Counted from the stretch's first letter, positions 52,200-61,507 are shown. The stretch is 64,000 bases of DNA from Sporomusa silvacetica DSM 10669 (GCF_002257705.1 NZ_LSLK01000110.1:36718-100717), one strand, 5' to 3'. The notes: a model not told the origin generated them from the letters alone. Translations and numbers: made by a program.

Positions 52200-52490
52200 T
52201 TATGTCCTGCTTTTAAATAGGACATCAACCAAGGCTATTGCTTTCTGATCGCGTACTTTATAATTAATCTCTAACCCATTGCGAACACCTTCGATAACGC
52301 CGGCTGCTCTTAGTTTTTGTAAATGCTGGGATATTGTTGATTGTGGAGCGTTAAGACAATTCTGCATGTGTGAAACATTGCATTCACCTTTTTCAATCAG
52401 ACCTTTTACAATACATAGTCTGATTGGGTGAGCAAGCACTTTCAAAAGTTCCGCTGCTTCAGTAAATAGGGAAAGATCACCAACATCCAT
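52200..52490 (-). CDS. ArsR-family regulator, candidate persulfide sensor
   Basis: A 96-aa winged-helix repressor: LLKVLAHPIRLCIVKGL, LNAPQSTISQHLQKLRAAGV (recognition helix), and a wing RNGLEINYKV. Cysteines at three positions (in RLCIV, EKGECNV and MQNCLN) could react with sulfur; their spacing differs from SqrR/BigR. GTG 52499 lies in the ribosome site AAGGGTG, so ATG 52490 is chosen. It is cotranscribed with the four-domain sulfur enzyme, 42 bp apart, which suggests it is a sulfane-sulfur-responsive regulator (inference). Confidence 0.82.
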   Translation of the reverse strand: MDVGDLSLFTEAAELLKVLAHPIRLCIVKGLIEKGECNVSHMQNCLNAPQSTISQHLQKLRAAGVIEGVRNGLEINYKVRDQKAIALVDVLFKSRT

Positions 52491-52582
52491 GTGTATCACC
52501 CTTCTATGTTTATATTGTTTTATTTATATATTACAATATTGCGATATATATGTCAATCCCATCTAAGTCGGGTTGCAAAAAA

Positions 52583-52632
52583 TTGACAAGTTATAGCAGC
52601 CATGCTACACTAAATAAAACAAACGATTGTTT
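52583..52632 (+). promoter_or_regulatory. promoter and operator of the tetR-like gene
   Basis: TTGACA (52583-52588), 17 bp, TACACT (52606-52611). The operator AAACAAACGATTGTTT (52617-52632) follows at the start site and matches 15 of 16 bases of the palindrome at 53360-53375. Autorepression is likely. Confidence 0.85.
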
Positions 52633-52676
52633 GAATCAGATCAAGGCCTACTACAATTCTAAAAGAGGTTGTTGTC

Positions 52677-53285
52677 ATGGAAAATAATACCCGCTTAAAA
52701 TTGATTGAAGTTGCAACAGAACTGTTTGCTCTCAAAGGATTTGCCGCTGTATCAGTACGCGAACTAACCGTGGCCGCTCAAATTAACGTATCTGCTATTT
52801 CTTATTATTTTAATGGCAAGGAGGGACTTTACGAGGCCGTATTGATAGAACAACTTTCTCCAATTCTGCAGACAATAGGAGAAGTACAAAAAAATGATTC
52901 TACCTCGCCCGTCGCGCAGCTCACCCTTTATGCCAACCAGATTGCGCATATACATGCGCTGCGCCCCCTTATATCCCGTTTTATATACAGCGAAGTGACG
53001 AATCCCACAGAATATGGTGCACCTATTATCGAAAAACATCTATCGCAGGTCTATCAGTTTATAGATGCTACCTTACGGGAAGGCATTGCCAGAGGTTACA
53101 TTAGGGAAGACTTAAATATTACATATGCAGCAGTTTCGCTAGTTGGTATTCTAAACTTTTATTTCATTGCCAAACCTTTTGTTTCCAAACTTTTTCCCTT
53201 GCCAGAACATGCCGATAGTGAATCCGAATATGTAGCGCATGCCTTTCGTATTTATCTGCACGGCATTATGAACTCGGAGGCCTAG
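52677..53285 (+). CDS. TetR/CecR-like repressor of the efflux operon
   Basis: A 202-aa TetR protein. HTH: SVRELTVAAQINVSAISYYFNGKEGLYEAV (about 25-54, shown here as ELTVAAQINVSAISYYF). The C-terminal region resembles CecR (YbiH), with SRFIYSEVTNPTEYG. It lies 201 bp upstream of emrAB-like genes, with matching operators in front of itself and of the pump genes. It should respond to the pump's substrate. ATG follows AGAGGTTGTTGTC. Confidence 0.88.
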   Translation: MENNTRLKLIEVATELFALKGFAAVSVRELTVAAQINVSAISYYFNGKEGLYEAVLIEQLSPILQTIGEVQKNDSTSPVAQLTLYANQIAHIHALRPLISRFIYSEVTNPTEYGAPIIEKHLSQVYQFIDATLREGIARGYIREDLNITYAAVSLVGILNFYFIAKPFVSKLFPLPEHADSESEYVAHAFRIYLHGIMNSEA

Positions 53286-53359
53286 GAACTATGTAGTTGC
53301 AAACCAAAAACAAATGCCACAAGTTGGTGATAAAGATGTATGATCGTCTCAGCTTCTTC

Positions 53360-53375
53360 AAACAAACGTTTGTTT
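53360..53375 (+). promoter_or_regulatory. operator of the EmrAB-like operon
   Basis: AAACAAACGTTTGTTT is a perfect 16-bp palindrome, nearly identical to the site in front of the repressor gene. It lies 112 bp before the pump's first ATG. Confidence 0.8.
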
Positions 53376-53486
53376 ATCTTGTGCTGTCAGTAAGTATCAA
53401 CCCCTTCTGATAATAGTGCAAACAACCGCTGTTTTTTACTATAGTCTGCTTGGATTTAATAAAATTTTTAGGAAAAGAGAGATTGT

Positions 53487-54542
53487 ATGAAAATACCATC
53501 AAAATTCATAAAACTTATTACTGTTCTTTTGGTAGTTATTGCTGGCTCTGGTGGCTATTATTATTTTCACCGTGGTGAGGTATCAACAGATAATGCCGCC
53601 ATTGAAGGGCGCACAGTCGTTTTAAGTCCGAAGGTACAAGGTTATGTAAAAACTTTGAATATAAAAGACAATCAAATGGTTAAAGCTGGTGATGTCCTTA
53701 TGGAAATTGATCCGACTGACTATATTATCCGTCGCGATCGGGCCAAAGCTGCATTAGTGGCTGCTGAAGCGGCTGCCAACGCTTCTCACAATAATCTGGA
53801 AACAACCACTGTTTCCGCGTCATCCAATATTGATGCATCTGCTGCTCAGGTGGCATCAGCTCAGGCAACCTGGGAAAAATCACTCTCTGATAGGCAGCGT
53901 ATGGAAAGCCTGTTCATTGCGGGCGCCTGTTCCCGTCAGCAGTTGGATCAAGCAATTGCAACAGAAAAAGCAGATCACTCCGCTTTGGATAAATTACATG
54001 CCGACCTTCGTACAGCCAAAACAGCACCCAGTGTAATTGCAGCAGCTAAAGATACTGGTGAGCAACTTTTGGCTCAGGTACAGCAGGCCCAAGCGGATTT
54101 AGTGCAAGCTGAAACGGATCTGGGCAACACCAAAATCACTGCCCCGATGGATGGGCAAATTACCAAACGCAACGTGGAAACCGGCAACTATGTCCAGATA
54201 GGCCAACAACTGGCCTCGCTAGTTGGGACAGAATTATGGATTGTTGCTAATTTTAAAGAAACACAACTGGATCATATGCGTCTCGGTCAACCTGTCGATA
54301 TCCGTATTGACGCCTTTCCCAGCGTGAAATTGCGCGGCAGAATAGATAGCTTTCAAGCGGGAACCGGTTCTCATTTTTCTCTTTTTCCGGCCGAAAATGC
54401 TACTGGCAATTTTGTTAAAACCGTACAACGTGTTCCCGTAAAAATTGTGTTTGATAATCCACCTGATGCTACTCTTCCGCTAGGGCCGGGGATGTCAGTT
54501 ATACCTACTGTATATACTGAAAGCTCGGGAGCAAAGATATGA
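53487..54542 (+). CDS. emrA: EmrA/HlyD-type membrane fusion protein
   Basis: A 351-aa periplasmic adaptor: one N-terminal helix (about 9-27), a biotinyl-lipoyl-like domain (VSTDNAAIEGRTVVLSPKVQGYV), a long coiled coil (about 80-215), and the second lipoyl/beta-barrel half (NTKITAPMDGQI). STDNAxI is the EmrA signature. In a diderm it bridges the inner-membrane pump to an outer-membrane channel; no TolC homologue is in the window. It overlaps the pump gene by 4 bp (ATGA). Confidence 0.92.
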   Translation: MKIPSKFIKLITVLLVVIAGSGGYYYFHRGEVSTDNAAIEGRTVVLSPKVQGYVKTLNIKDNQMVKAGDVLMEIDPTDYIIRRDRAKAALVAAEAAANASHNNLETTTVSASSNIDASAAQVASAQATWEKSLSDRQRMESLFIAGACSRQQLDQAIATEKADHSALDKLHADLRTAKTAPSVIAAAKDTGEQLLAQVQQAQADLVQAETDLGNTKITAPMDGQITKRNVETGNYVQIGQQLASLVGTELWIVANFKETQLDHMRLGQPVDIRIDAFPSVKLRGRIDSFQAGTGSHFSLFPAENATGNFVKTVQRVPVKIVFDNPPDATLPLGPGMSVIPTVYTESSGAKI

Positions 54543-56104
54543 ACGAAGCGGCTCCCAAGCCTGTAAACCCTATTTGGGTATCAATCGCCGTCAGTCTTGC
54601 CGCCTTTATGGAAGTGCTGGACACGACCATTGCCAATGTCGCGCTTACGCATATTGCGGGTTCACTTGGAGCAAGTTCAGAGGAAAGCACCTGGGTTCTA
54701 ACCTCTTATCTTGTGTCCAACGGTATTGTTTTGCCGCTATCCGGCTGGTTGTCTGGTCTTATGGGACGTAAAAATTTCTTCATTCTTTGTATTATAGGCT
54801 TTACATTTACCTCATTTATGTGCGGTATTGCGACATCACTCTCCATGCTAATTATATTTCGATTGTTGCAAGGGCTGGCAGGCGGAGGTTTGCAACCAGC
54901 CCAGCAGGCCATCATTAAAGATAGTTTTCCCCCTGAAAAATTGGGGATGGCATTTGCTATCACAGGTATAACGACGGTATTGGCGCCGATACTGGGGCCG
55001 ACTCTGGGCGGCTATATCACCGATAATTATAACTGGCGCTGGATTTTTTTCATGAATGTACCTGTCGGCCTGTTAGCTGCCTTTCTGGTCAAAGTTCTTG
55101 TACAAGACCCGCCCAGTGCGCAAAAACAAGATGTCGGTTCCATTGATTATATTGGTCTTGGACTAATCGCTCTCGGCCTCGGGGCGCTGCAAATTGTTTT
55201 AGATAAGGGACAGCAAGAAGACTGGTTTGACAGCTCTTTTATTGTGCTTTTTGCCGTTATATCTGCCATCAGCCTCGTGTTGGCAATCTATTGGTTATTG
55301 CAGCAAAAACGTCCAGTAGTTGAACTGAAGCTCTTTAAGATACCTAGTTTTGGTATGCCCTGTGTTATGATGTTCTTCGTCGGTTTTGCTTTATATGGCA
55401 GCACCACGCTGTTACCGATGATGGTACAGGCCAACTTTGGATATGACGCCACCTTGTCCGGCCTCCTCCTTTCGCCGGCCGGAATCGTAGTCCTCTTTAT
55501 GATGCCGGTCGTCGGCAAACTGGTTAATGTAGTTCCGGCAAAGTATTTAATCTCAATAGGTATGCTGATTAACGCTTTAGGCATGTGGGCTACTGGCCTT
55601 ATAACTCCGCAGACGGATTATAGTACTTTCGTTTTTGTACGCATCCTGCAAACTCTCGGTTTACCCTTTTTGTTTGTGCCAGCCAGTACGCTCGCCTTCT
55701 CGAAAATCTCTCCGGAAAATAGTAGCAATGCTTCGGCGATTATTTCTCTTACGCGCAACCTAGGGGGAAGTATTGGCATCGCATTGGTAACCAATAAACT
55801 TATACACAGCCAACAAATTCAGCAATCCTATTTAGTGCAGCATTTGACAATGGCTGATGCCGGTTACCGCTACGCACTTGATACCTACACACAGGTAATG
55901 ACGAATTTAGGGGTGCCATCCACTCTGGTCTCAACAAAGGCTATGGGGAAAATATATCAAGATCTTCTTCATCAAGCTAGTATTCTTGCCTACCGGGATG
56001 CTTACAACTTCGTTGCTGTCATATTAATTGTTTTAGGGGTTGCGGCTCTGTTCATGCCAACCAATAGACCGCAAAAAAAAGAAACTCCTGTTGAGTCGCA
56101 TTAA
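54539..56104 (+). CDS. emrB: EmrB/QacA-type 14-helix drug exporter
   Basis: A 521-aa DHA2-family MFS pump with 14 membrane helices. Motif LDTTIANVALTHIAGSLGAS (helix 1) and GWLSGLMGRKNFF mark the family; ITTVLAPILGPTLGGYI is the antiporter motif C. It forms a tripartite exporter with the EmrA-like protein for hydrophobic compounds or fatty acids. The gene overlaps emrA by 4 bp and is the last in the TetR-controlled operon. Confidence 0.93.
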   Translation: MNEAAPKPVNPIWVSIAVSLAAFMEVLDTTIANVALTHIAGSLGASSEESTWVLTSYLVSNGIVLPLSGWLSGLMGRKNFFILCIIGFTFTSFMCGIATSLSMLIIFRLLQGLAGGGLQPAQQAIIKDSFPPEKLGMAFAITGITTVLAPILGPTLGGYITDNYNWRWIFFMNVPVGLLAAFLVKVLVQDPPSAQKQDVGSIDYIGLGLIALGLGALQIVLDKGQQEDWFDSSFIVLFAVISAISLVLAIYWLLQQKRPVVELKLFKIPSFGMPCVMMFFVGFALYGSTTLLPMMVQANFGYDATLSGLLLSPAGIVVLFMMPVVGKLVNVVPAKYLISIGMLINALGMWATGLITPQTDYSTFVFVRILQTLGLPFLFVPASTLAFSKISPENSSNASAIISLTRNLGGSIGIALVTNKLIHSQQIQQSYLVQHLTMADAGYRYALDTYTQVMTNLGVPSTLVSTKAMGKIYQDLLHQASILAYRDAYNFVAVILIVLGVAALFMPTNRPQKKETPVESH

Positions 56105-56154
56105 TAAAAAAAGCGGTGATCTCTTTGTACTATGTACTTCTTGCGATTTCAGTA

Positions 56155-57072
56155 CTATGATCTACTTTTAAACCAAGATGGTACTGACATTTCGAGGATA
56201 CCAGTCCCTAAGCTAACACCAATCATAACAAGGATAAGCGCATAAAAATGCCGCCAGTGCAATTCTTCACCAAGGAATAAGGCAGAACCAAAAATACCAA
56301 TAATTGGGGAAGCGTTTTGAAAGAGAGATGCCGTAGAGGCACCTACTTTTTGAATGCTCATATTCCATAAAAGTGCACCAACAGCAGTACTCATCAAGCT
56401 TGAAAATAGTAATACGGCAATAGGCCAAAATCCAAGATGATCTGGATAAAACCAAACCGAATTGGTGACTAATCCAAGAACATCAAGGCCGATTGCAGCC
56501 AGCACGTGGCTGTAGGCAGTAACCATCAATGGAGAAACATAATATGTAGCCTTTTTTACAAAAAGAGAACCGATTACGAAGGTAAGTGTAGCAATACACG
56601 TGATTCCATCGCCTAAAAGGCTTGCGCCAGCTTGGGCTTGCCCTGCTACAACGAGAAGTAATCCACTAAAACCAAGGACAATACCGAGTCCTTTAGCAAG
56701 GGTAAACGATTCATTTAAAAGAAAAACTGAGAAAATTGTTGTAAACAAAGGACTTAATCCAAGTATAAGAACCGCATGAATACCACTAGTAGCACCGATT
56801 CCTATAGTCAATGCAATCTGATGCAGGAAGATGCAAAATACTGCAATACCAGCAATAGGTAACAACGCCTTCGTTGGTATTTTTGGATAGCCATATTGAT
56901 AAAGCACAATCGGTAACAATAAAGCACTTGCCAAGGTTAAGCGAATAGGCGCAAGTACTAGAGGTGGGAAAAAATAGGTAAGATATTTAATTGAGACAGA
57001 GTTAACTCCCCAAAGAAATACTACAATAATTAATAGTAAGAAAGCACTCTGATCATTTGATGTTTTTTTCAA
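56155..57072 (-). CDS. DMT-family (EamA) transporter
   Basis: A 305-aa protein with ten membrane helices in two EamA repeats. WGVNSVSIKYL (helix 1), APIRLTLASALLLP and ALLWNMSIQKVGASTASLFQNASPIIG are typical, the last shown here only as NMSIQKVGASTASLFQN. Members export amino acids, nucleotides or other metabolites; the substrate is unknown. The gene is convergent with emrB and has no obvious partner. Confidence 0.88.
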   Translation of the reverse strand: MKKTSNDQSAFLLLIIVVFLWGVNSVSIKYLTYFFPPLVLAPIRLTLASALLLPIVLYQYGYPKIPTKALLPIAGIAVFCIFLHQIALTIGIGATSGIHAVLILGLSPLFTTIFSVFLLNESFTLAKGLGIVLGFSGLLLVVAGQAQAGASLLGDGITCIATLTFVIGSLFVKKATYYVSPLMVTAYSHVLAAIGLDVLGLVTNSVWFYPDHLGFWPIAVLLFSSLMSTAVGALLWNMSIQKVGASTASLFQNASPIIGIFGSALFLGEELHWRHFYALILVMIGVSLGTGILEMSVPSWFKSRS

Positions 57073-57102
57073 AAAGTCACTCCAATCAATATTGCCTTTA
57101 TT

Positions 57103-57190
57103 CTATCTCCTCTGCATAAACTGAATAAACTTTTCCGATAGCTCCGGGTCAAACATTTTGCCACTGCCACACAGAATTTCCGCCAGGGCT
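57103..57190 (-). pseudogene. C-terminal fragment of an HD-GYP protein
   Basis: The minus strand ends a frame reading KALAEILCGSGKMFDPEL, then SEKFIQFMQRR and stop (TAG, 57105-57103). This is the usual HD-GYP C-terminus (ALAEI..G.G..FDPEL). An in-frame TAA precedes it, so only about 30 codons remain. The rest of 57073-57542 holds a terminator and a second relic. Confidence 0.65.
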
Positions 57191-57380
57191 TTTTACGGCA
57201 TCACATTCTATCCTCTACGTTTTCTTTGCTGTAGTTCACTTTAAATTCTCATTCCCATAAAAATAATATTTCTATTATTCAGATCTGTACTTGTGAATGA
57301 CGGATACATCATTTCCCTATAAACTTCCATACAAATACAAAAAACTCCTTCAAATTTCGTGTGTTATATTAATAGATAAC

Positions 57381-57405
57381 AAAAAACCCGCGAAATTCGC
57401 GGGTT
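57381..57405 (-). terminator. terminator of the enolase-superfamily operon
   Basis: AACCCGCGAA (57405-57396) pairs with TTCGCGGGTT (57394-57385) on the minus strand, then TTTT. Confidence 0.9.
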
Positions 57406-57442
57406 CCAGGGCATTCCACATTTGTGGTGGAGGCAATCCGGG

Positions 57443-57541
57443 CTAATAATCATAAAGACACGTTGCACGGCTTTCGGGATTAAGAGCTCTTTGATGATGC
57501 TCATGGATAATGAAGTTGGGAATGACTGCTTCATAACAAGC
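57443..57541 (-). pseudogene. duplicated C-terminal fragment of the enolase-superfamily gene
   Basis: The frame reads EAVIPNFIIHEHHQRALNPE and ends at TAG (57445-57443). It parallels ETAIPNFCIHEHHQKTLLPE in the adjacent intact gene. It lies just after that gene's stop on the same strand. It is what is left of a second copy. Confidence 0.75.
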
Positions 57542-57542
57542 C

Positions 57543-58718
57543 TTACTTAATCACTATTCTATCTGAATCCTTAAATACTTTTTCCGTGATATCCTGTCCT
57601 ATGCCTGGAAGTTCCGGAACGGTATAGCGTCCGTTTACTGGTTGATAATTATGAACACACAGTTCAACATACTCGGGTAATAAAGTTTTTTGGTGATGTT
57701 CATGAATGCAGAAATTAGGAATTGCCGTTTCGGCATGTAAAGCTGCCGCTTCTGCTACCCCCGTTCCGGCCACATGCGCTTGTACTGTAACCTCATAGGC
57801 ATGTGCAATGTCTGCGATTTTTTTGAATTCGGAAAAGCCACCGCATGAACCGATGTCAGGTTGAATTATATCAATAGAACGATCAGCAAAGAAAGGTAAA
57901 TACCCCCAGCGAGTATATATTCTTTCACCTGAAGCTATCGGGATATTGATCTTTTCTTTGGCTTTTTGCAGTAATTTAGGATTCAAAGGTGTGTTAATTT
58001 CTTCATAAAAGAAAATATTATATTCCTCAATCGCTTTCGCAAACTGAATTGCACTAACCATATCTGTATTAGCATGATTTTCAATAATGATATCAACATC
58101 CGGGCCAACTGCCTCGCGAATTGCTTTTACACGTTCCACGCCTATCTGAATTACCGAATTAGGTAATGGGCCTTCCAAATGTACATTTTCATTAGTTCCC
58201 TTACGATTAAGTGCCAACACGTCAACTTTTATGGCGTCATACCCTTGCGCAACGGCCTTCAGAGCTTCTTCTGCATATTCTTCTTTTAGTCCCTTCGGCT
58301 TCCTCTCCAGACCCCAGCCAAACTGAATTTGTGAAGCATATACCCTGAGATCAGTCCTGCACTTTCCGCCTAAAAGTTTATATAATGGCAATCCCAATGC
58401 TTTTCCTTTAATATCCCAAAGTGCCATATCAAGTGCACTCATTCCAGAAAAAACGACAGTTCCCCCGCCTTGTCCCCAGAAAGTTTTTTTGAAGAATTTT
58501 TCCCATATAAATTCCGTATTAAATGGGTCCAATCCCAAGATCAGCCGGGAAAGATCCTTAATCATACCAGCTGCGGCACTTCCGCCTACACCATAAGCCA
58601 TACCCGCTTCCCCAACCCCAAAGATTCCCTCATCTGTATCAATTCTTACTAAAATAGGACGTTGCCCGGAATTTTTACGTAAATGCACATGAAATACTTC
58701 TACCTGCGTAATTTTCAT
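57543..58718 (-). CDS. enolase-superfamily sugar-acid dehydratase-like enzyme (MR/MLE family)
   Basis: A 391-aa protein with the N-terminal capping domain (to about 125) and the TIM barrel of mandelate racemase/galactonate dehydratase relatives. Barrel residues that would bind Mg2+ or act as base: AIKVDVL, IIENHAN, YEEINTP, SGERIYTR, QPDIGSCGG and QAHVAGTG. The family abstracts a proton next to a carboxylate, usually dehydrating or racemising sugar acids. It is the last gene of an operon with an SsuABC-like importer, so its substrate is probably the compound imported (inference). Confidence 0.87.
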   Translation of the reverse strand: MKITQVEVFHVHLRKNSGQRPILVRIDTDEGIFGVGEAGMAYGVGGSAAAGMIKDLSRLILGLDPFNTEFIWEKFFKKTFWGQGGGTVVFSGMSALDMALWDIKGKALGLPLYKLLGGKCRTDLRVYASQIQFGWGLERKPKGLKEEYAEEALKAVAQGYDAIKVDVLALNRKGTNENVHLEGPLPNSVIQIGVERVKAIREAVGPDVDIIIENHANTDMVSAIQFAKAIEEYNIFFYEEINTPLNPKLLQKAKEKINIPIASGERIYTRWGYLPFFADRSIDIIQPDIGSCGGFSEFKKIADIAHAYEVTVQAHVAGTGVAEAAALHAETAIPNFCIHEHHQKTLLPEYVELCVHNYQPVNGRYTVPELPGIGQDITEKVFKDSDRIVIK

Positions 58719-58743
58719 TTATAAAACCCACCTTTTTATTCTT

Positions 58744-59511
58744 CTAAATAGCGTAAATTTGATCTGCAGTTTCATTTAAAGAAGTTTGGTCATTTTTCAT
58801 TACTTTATCCAAAATTAATCTTTCGAAATAGGCAAAATTATTATCTTTTACCCTAGGCCGGGCAAGTGTTATTTTTTTATCCATGGCTATTTTTCCGTCC
58901 TCAATTAGCACTACTCGATCTGCCAGAAAAATAGCTTCACTCACGTCATGAGTTACTAAGACGACTGAAAATCCTTGTTCCCTCCATAATTTTTCGATTA
59001 ATATCTGCATATTAATGCGGGTCAAGGCATCCAGTGCACCTAACGGTTCATCCAATAACAGCAATTTGGGTTCTCCAGCCAAGGCTCGGGCTAAGGAAAC
59101 CCTTTGCTTTTGCCCTCCTGATAGAACAGATGGCCATTCTTCTGCTTTACTTTCTAAATCAACCTCTTTTAAAGCATTCAAGGCTTTTTCTTTACTTCTA
59201 TCTTTTGAGCCTATCGCAACATTTTCCCATACCGATTTCCATGGCAATAATCTTGCTTCCTGAAATAAGTAACGAACAGCCGGATTAATTTTTTTCACTG
59301 GCACATTATCTAATGTAATTTGCCCGTCACTTGGGACTTCAAGATTAGAAATAAGCCGTAACAGCGTACTTTTTCCGCAGCCACTCTGTCCCACTAATGC
59401 AACAAATTCTCCTTGCTCTATTGTTAGGTTGATATTTTTTAATACTTGGAACTCGCCAAAGAATTTACTTAAATTTTGTATTTTAATTTCAAATCCTTTT
59501 ATTTCACTCAT
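58744..59511 (-). CDS. ABC transporter ATPase, SsuB/TauB-like
   Basis: A 255-aa ATPase: Walker A GQSGCGKST, Q-loop LFQEARLLPWKSVWENV (the nitrate/sulfonate-type signature), LSGGQKQRVSLARAL, Walker B LLLLDEPLGALD, and LVTHDVSEA. The frame opens at 59529 but AGGAG before ATG 59511 fixes the start. It is 25 bp before the enolase-superfamily gene and overlaps the spacing of the permease gene by a short 18-bp gap. Confidence 0.92.
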   Translation of the reverse strand: MSEIKGFEIKIQNLSKFFGEFQVLKNINLTIEQGEFVALVGQSGCGKSTLLRLISNLEVPSDGQITLDNVPVKKINPAVRYLFQEARLLPWKSVWENVAIGSKDRSKEKALNALKEVDLESKAEEWPSVLSGGQKQRVSLARALAGEPKLLLLDEPLGALDALTRINMQILIEKLWREQGFSVVLVTHDVSEAIFLADRVVLIEDGKIAMDKKITLARPRVKDNNFAYFERLILDKVMKNDQTSLNETADQIYAI

Positions 59512-59529
59512 TTTGTTCTCCTGCCACAC

Positions 59530-60306
59530 TTATCTATAATTTGAATGCCATCTTAATACTCTTTTTTCAATTAAGCCAGCTATAAAATCAGAGATACTGC
59601 CTAATAGTGCGTAAATAATCAGGCTAAGCACTATTACATCCATCAGCATAAACTCTCTGGCATTGGTAGCCATAAAACCTATCCCGGATTTTGCCGCGAC
59701 CGTTTCCGCTACAATCAAGGTTAGCCACATACGGCCAAGCGATTGGCGTATCCCGATCATAATGGAGGCTATTGAACCTGGAAAAATAATATCTTTGAAC
59801 AATTCAAATCTTGTCAAACCATACGTCTTTCCCATTTCAATTAAACTATTATCAACATACCGAATTCCATGAAAAGTGTTGAGATATATTGGAAAGAATG
59901 TCCCCAGGGAAATCAAAACAATTTTAGCTGTTTCCCCAATACCAAACCAAATAAGAATCAAGGGAATCATAGCAAGATGTGGAACATTACGAATCATTTG
60001 AATCGGTGTATTTAATATTTTTTCTGCAAGCCGAATCTGCCCATTTACCACTCCTAACAGAAAACCAATTAATCCGCCGATAACAAATCCTGCCGCCGCT
60101 CTCAAAGTACTAATTTCAACATTTTTTGCCAATGTACCATCTTGTATCAGCCGGATTACAGCATTTCCAACATCACCAGGGGGTGGAAATAAACTGGCAC
60201 TACTTTGTCCCAGCGTTACGATATACCAGAATATAAGTACAATGAATGGAATACTCCAAGAAAGCAGCAGATCGGTAGCTTCAAATTTATTATTCAAGTC
60301 GCCCAC
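59530..60306 (-). CDS. ABC transporter permease, SsuC/TauC-like
   Basis: A 258-aa permease with six membrane helices. The EAA-type loop is LIEMGKTYGLTRFELFKDIIFPGSIASI (shown in part here; it lies near 155-180). The sulfonate-type mark LGRMWLTLIVAETVAAKSGIG follows, read here as WLTLIVAETVAAKSGIG. It sits 11 bp after the binding-protein gene and 18 bp before the ATPase gene. It imports a small organic anion, with sulfonates the best-known substrates for the family. Confidence 0.92.
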   Translation of the reverse strand: MGDLNNKFEATDLLLSWSIPFIVLIFWYIVTLGQSSASLFPPPGDVGNAVIRLIQDGTLAKNVEISTLRAAAGFVIGGLIGFLLGVVNGQIRLAEKILNTPIQMIRNVPHLAMIPLILIWFGIGETAKIVLISLGTFFPIYLNTFHGIRYVDNSLIEMGKTYGLTRFELFKDIIFPGSIASIMIGIRQSLGRMWLTLIVAETVAAKSGIGFMATNAREFMLMDVIVLSLIIYALLGSISDFIAGLIEKRVLRWHSNYR

Positions 60307-60317
60307 CCCGTCTCTTA

Positions 60318-61358
60318 CTAATACTTTTTGAATTTGCTGATTTCAGCATCAAATGAATGATCAAAAATTTTACTAATATCAATTCCGCTATTTAACAGCC
60401 CTAGCTTGGCAAAGGTATTCACAATATCTTGTTCAGAAGCAATTGTTGTATTGTCAACTGGAACAATTATTGTTTTCGTCTGCTGGGTTTCTTCGTTAAA
60501 TTGATTCAAATAGTCCTGAGTTTTTTGATTAATTTGTGGTGCATAATGTGCTGCCCATTTATCAGGATGTTGCCTTGCCCACTCATTGGCTTCATGAAAC
60601 CGTGACAAGTAATCCAAAATAGCTGCATGTTTTTTTGGATCTTGAATGGCATCAGGAGTTGCATACCAGTAAAAGTCGCCTGAAAGAATACCGGTTGCTG
60701 GTTGTAATGTTACTGCACCCTTTGCGTGAGCTGATCGTATTGCATTTCCATAGCTTGCGAGTGCATCAACTTCTCCTGTAAGTAGAGCCGACAGTCCATC
60801 TGATGTTGACATAGCTATTGTTTCCGCCTCACCCCAGGAAAGACCGGCATTTTCTAGCATCTTTGCAAGAAAATATTGTGATGTTGTACTTTTTACATAT
60901 GCGATTTTTTTCCCTTTTAGATCTTTAACAGCTTTAATTGGTGAATTTGCTGAAACAACTAATTCCTGATCTAGAGTTGACGATTTTTTGGTTGCAATTA
61001 TCTTTAAATTACCCTCATTTCTTGACTGTGAAGCAAAAATTGGCGGAATCTGACTACCAGTTCCCAAATCAATTTGATTGGCCGCCATCGCCTCTAATAC
61101 AAGGTTTCCACCTTGCATTACATGAAATTCAACCTTATAGGGGGTTTTATCTAATCCGGCAGCTTCTATAATTGCCTGACCATTTTTTCCTTCAGCTGCT
61201 CCTATTCTAATAACCACGCCGGAAAAGTCTACATCAGTATTTGTATTGGAAGTCACCTTTTTAACACTTTCATTATCAGGCTTAGAATTTCCGCAGCCTA
61301 CTAGAATTAATGGCACCAATAATAATAGGGATAATAAAAACACTTTATATTTTTTCAT
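60318..61358 (-). CDS. ABC transporter substrate-binding lipoprotein, SsuA-like
   Basis: A 346-aa lipoprotein (signal KKYKVFLLSLLLLVPLILVG, lipobox LVGC). Family motifs of the NMT1/SsuA group: VIRIGAAEGKNGQA, LEAMAANQIDLGTGSQIPPI, LKGKKIAYVKSTTSQYFL and GEVDALASYGN. ATG 61358 follows AGAGAGGTAG; the frame goes 16 codons further upstream without a ribosome site. It binds the substrate for the importer and heads the operon SsuA-SsuC-SsuB-enolase. Substrate unknown. Confidence 0.9.
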   Translation of the reverse strand: MKKYKVFLLSLLLLVPLILVGCGNSKPDNESVKKVTSNTNTDVDFSGVVIRIGAAEGKNGQAIIEAAGLDKTPYKVEFHVMQGGNLVLEAMAANQIDLGTGSQIPPIFASQSRNEGNLKIIATKKSSTLDQELVVSANSPIKAVKDLKGKKIAYVKSTTSQYFLAKMLENAGLSWGEAETIAMSTSDGLSALLTGEVDALASYGNAIRSAHAKGAVTLQPATGILSGDFYWYATPDAIQDPKKHAAILDYLSRFHEANEWARQHPDKWAAHYAPQINQKTQDYLNQFNEETQQTKTIIVPVDNTTIASEQDIVNTFAKLGLLNSGIDISKIFDHSFDAEISKFKKY

Positions 61359-61471
61359 TTTGTCTACCTCTCTTTTATATGTAATAGTAATTGGTGACCG
61401 AATCACATTGTTCTCTATGGACTTCGCCCTATCCCCTCTCTCACCAGCATAGCTGGTACTTATTTAGAATA

Positions 61472-61507
61472 GAAAAAGAGACCAATTCCTCGACGGAATT
61501 GGTCTCT
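61472..61507 (-). terminator. terminator or attenuator upstream of the SsuA-like gene
   Basis: AGAGACCAATTCC (61507-61495) pairs with GGAATTGGTCTCT (61489-61477) on the minus strand, then TTTTCT. It could close the NCS2 transcript, or attenuate the promoter 36 bp upstream. Confidence 0.85.

Noticed and set aside
61380..61470. SAM (S-box) or other riboswitch ahead of the SsuA-like gene
   Set aside because: The gene type invites it, but the S-box blocks are absent; only a promoter and terminator are clear.
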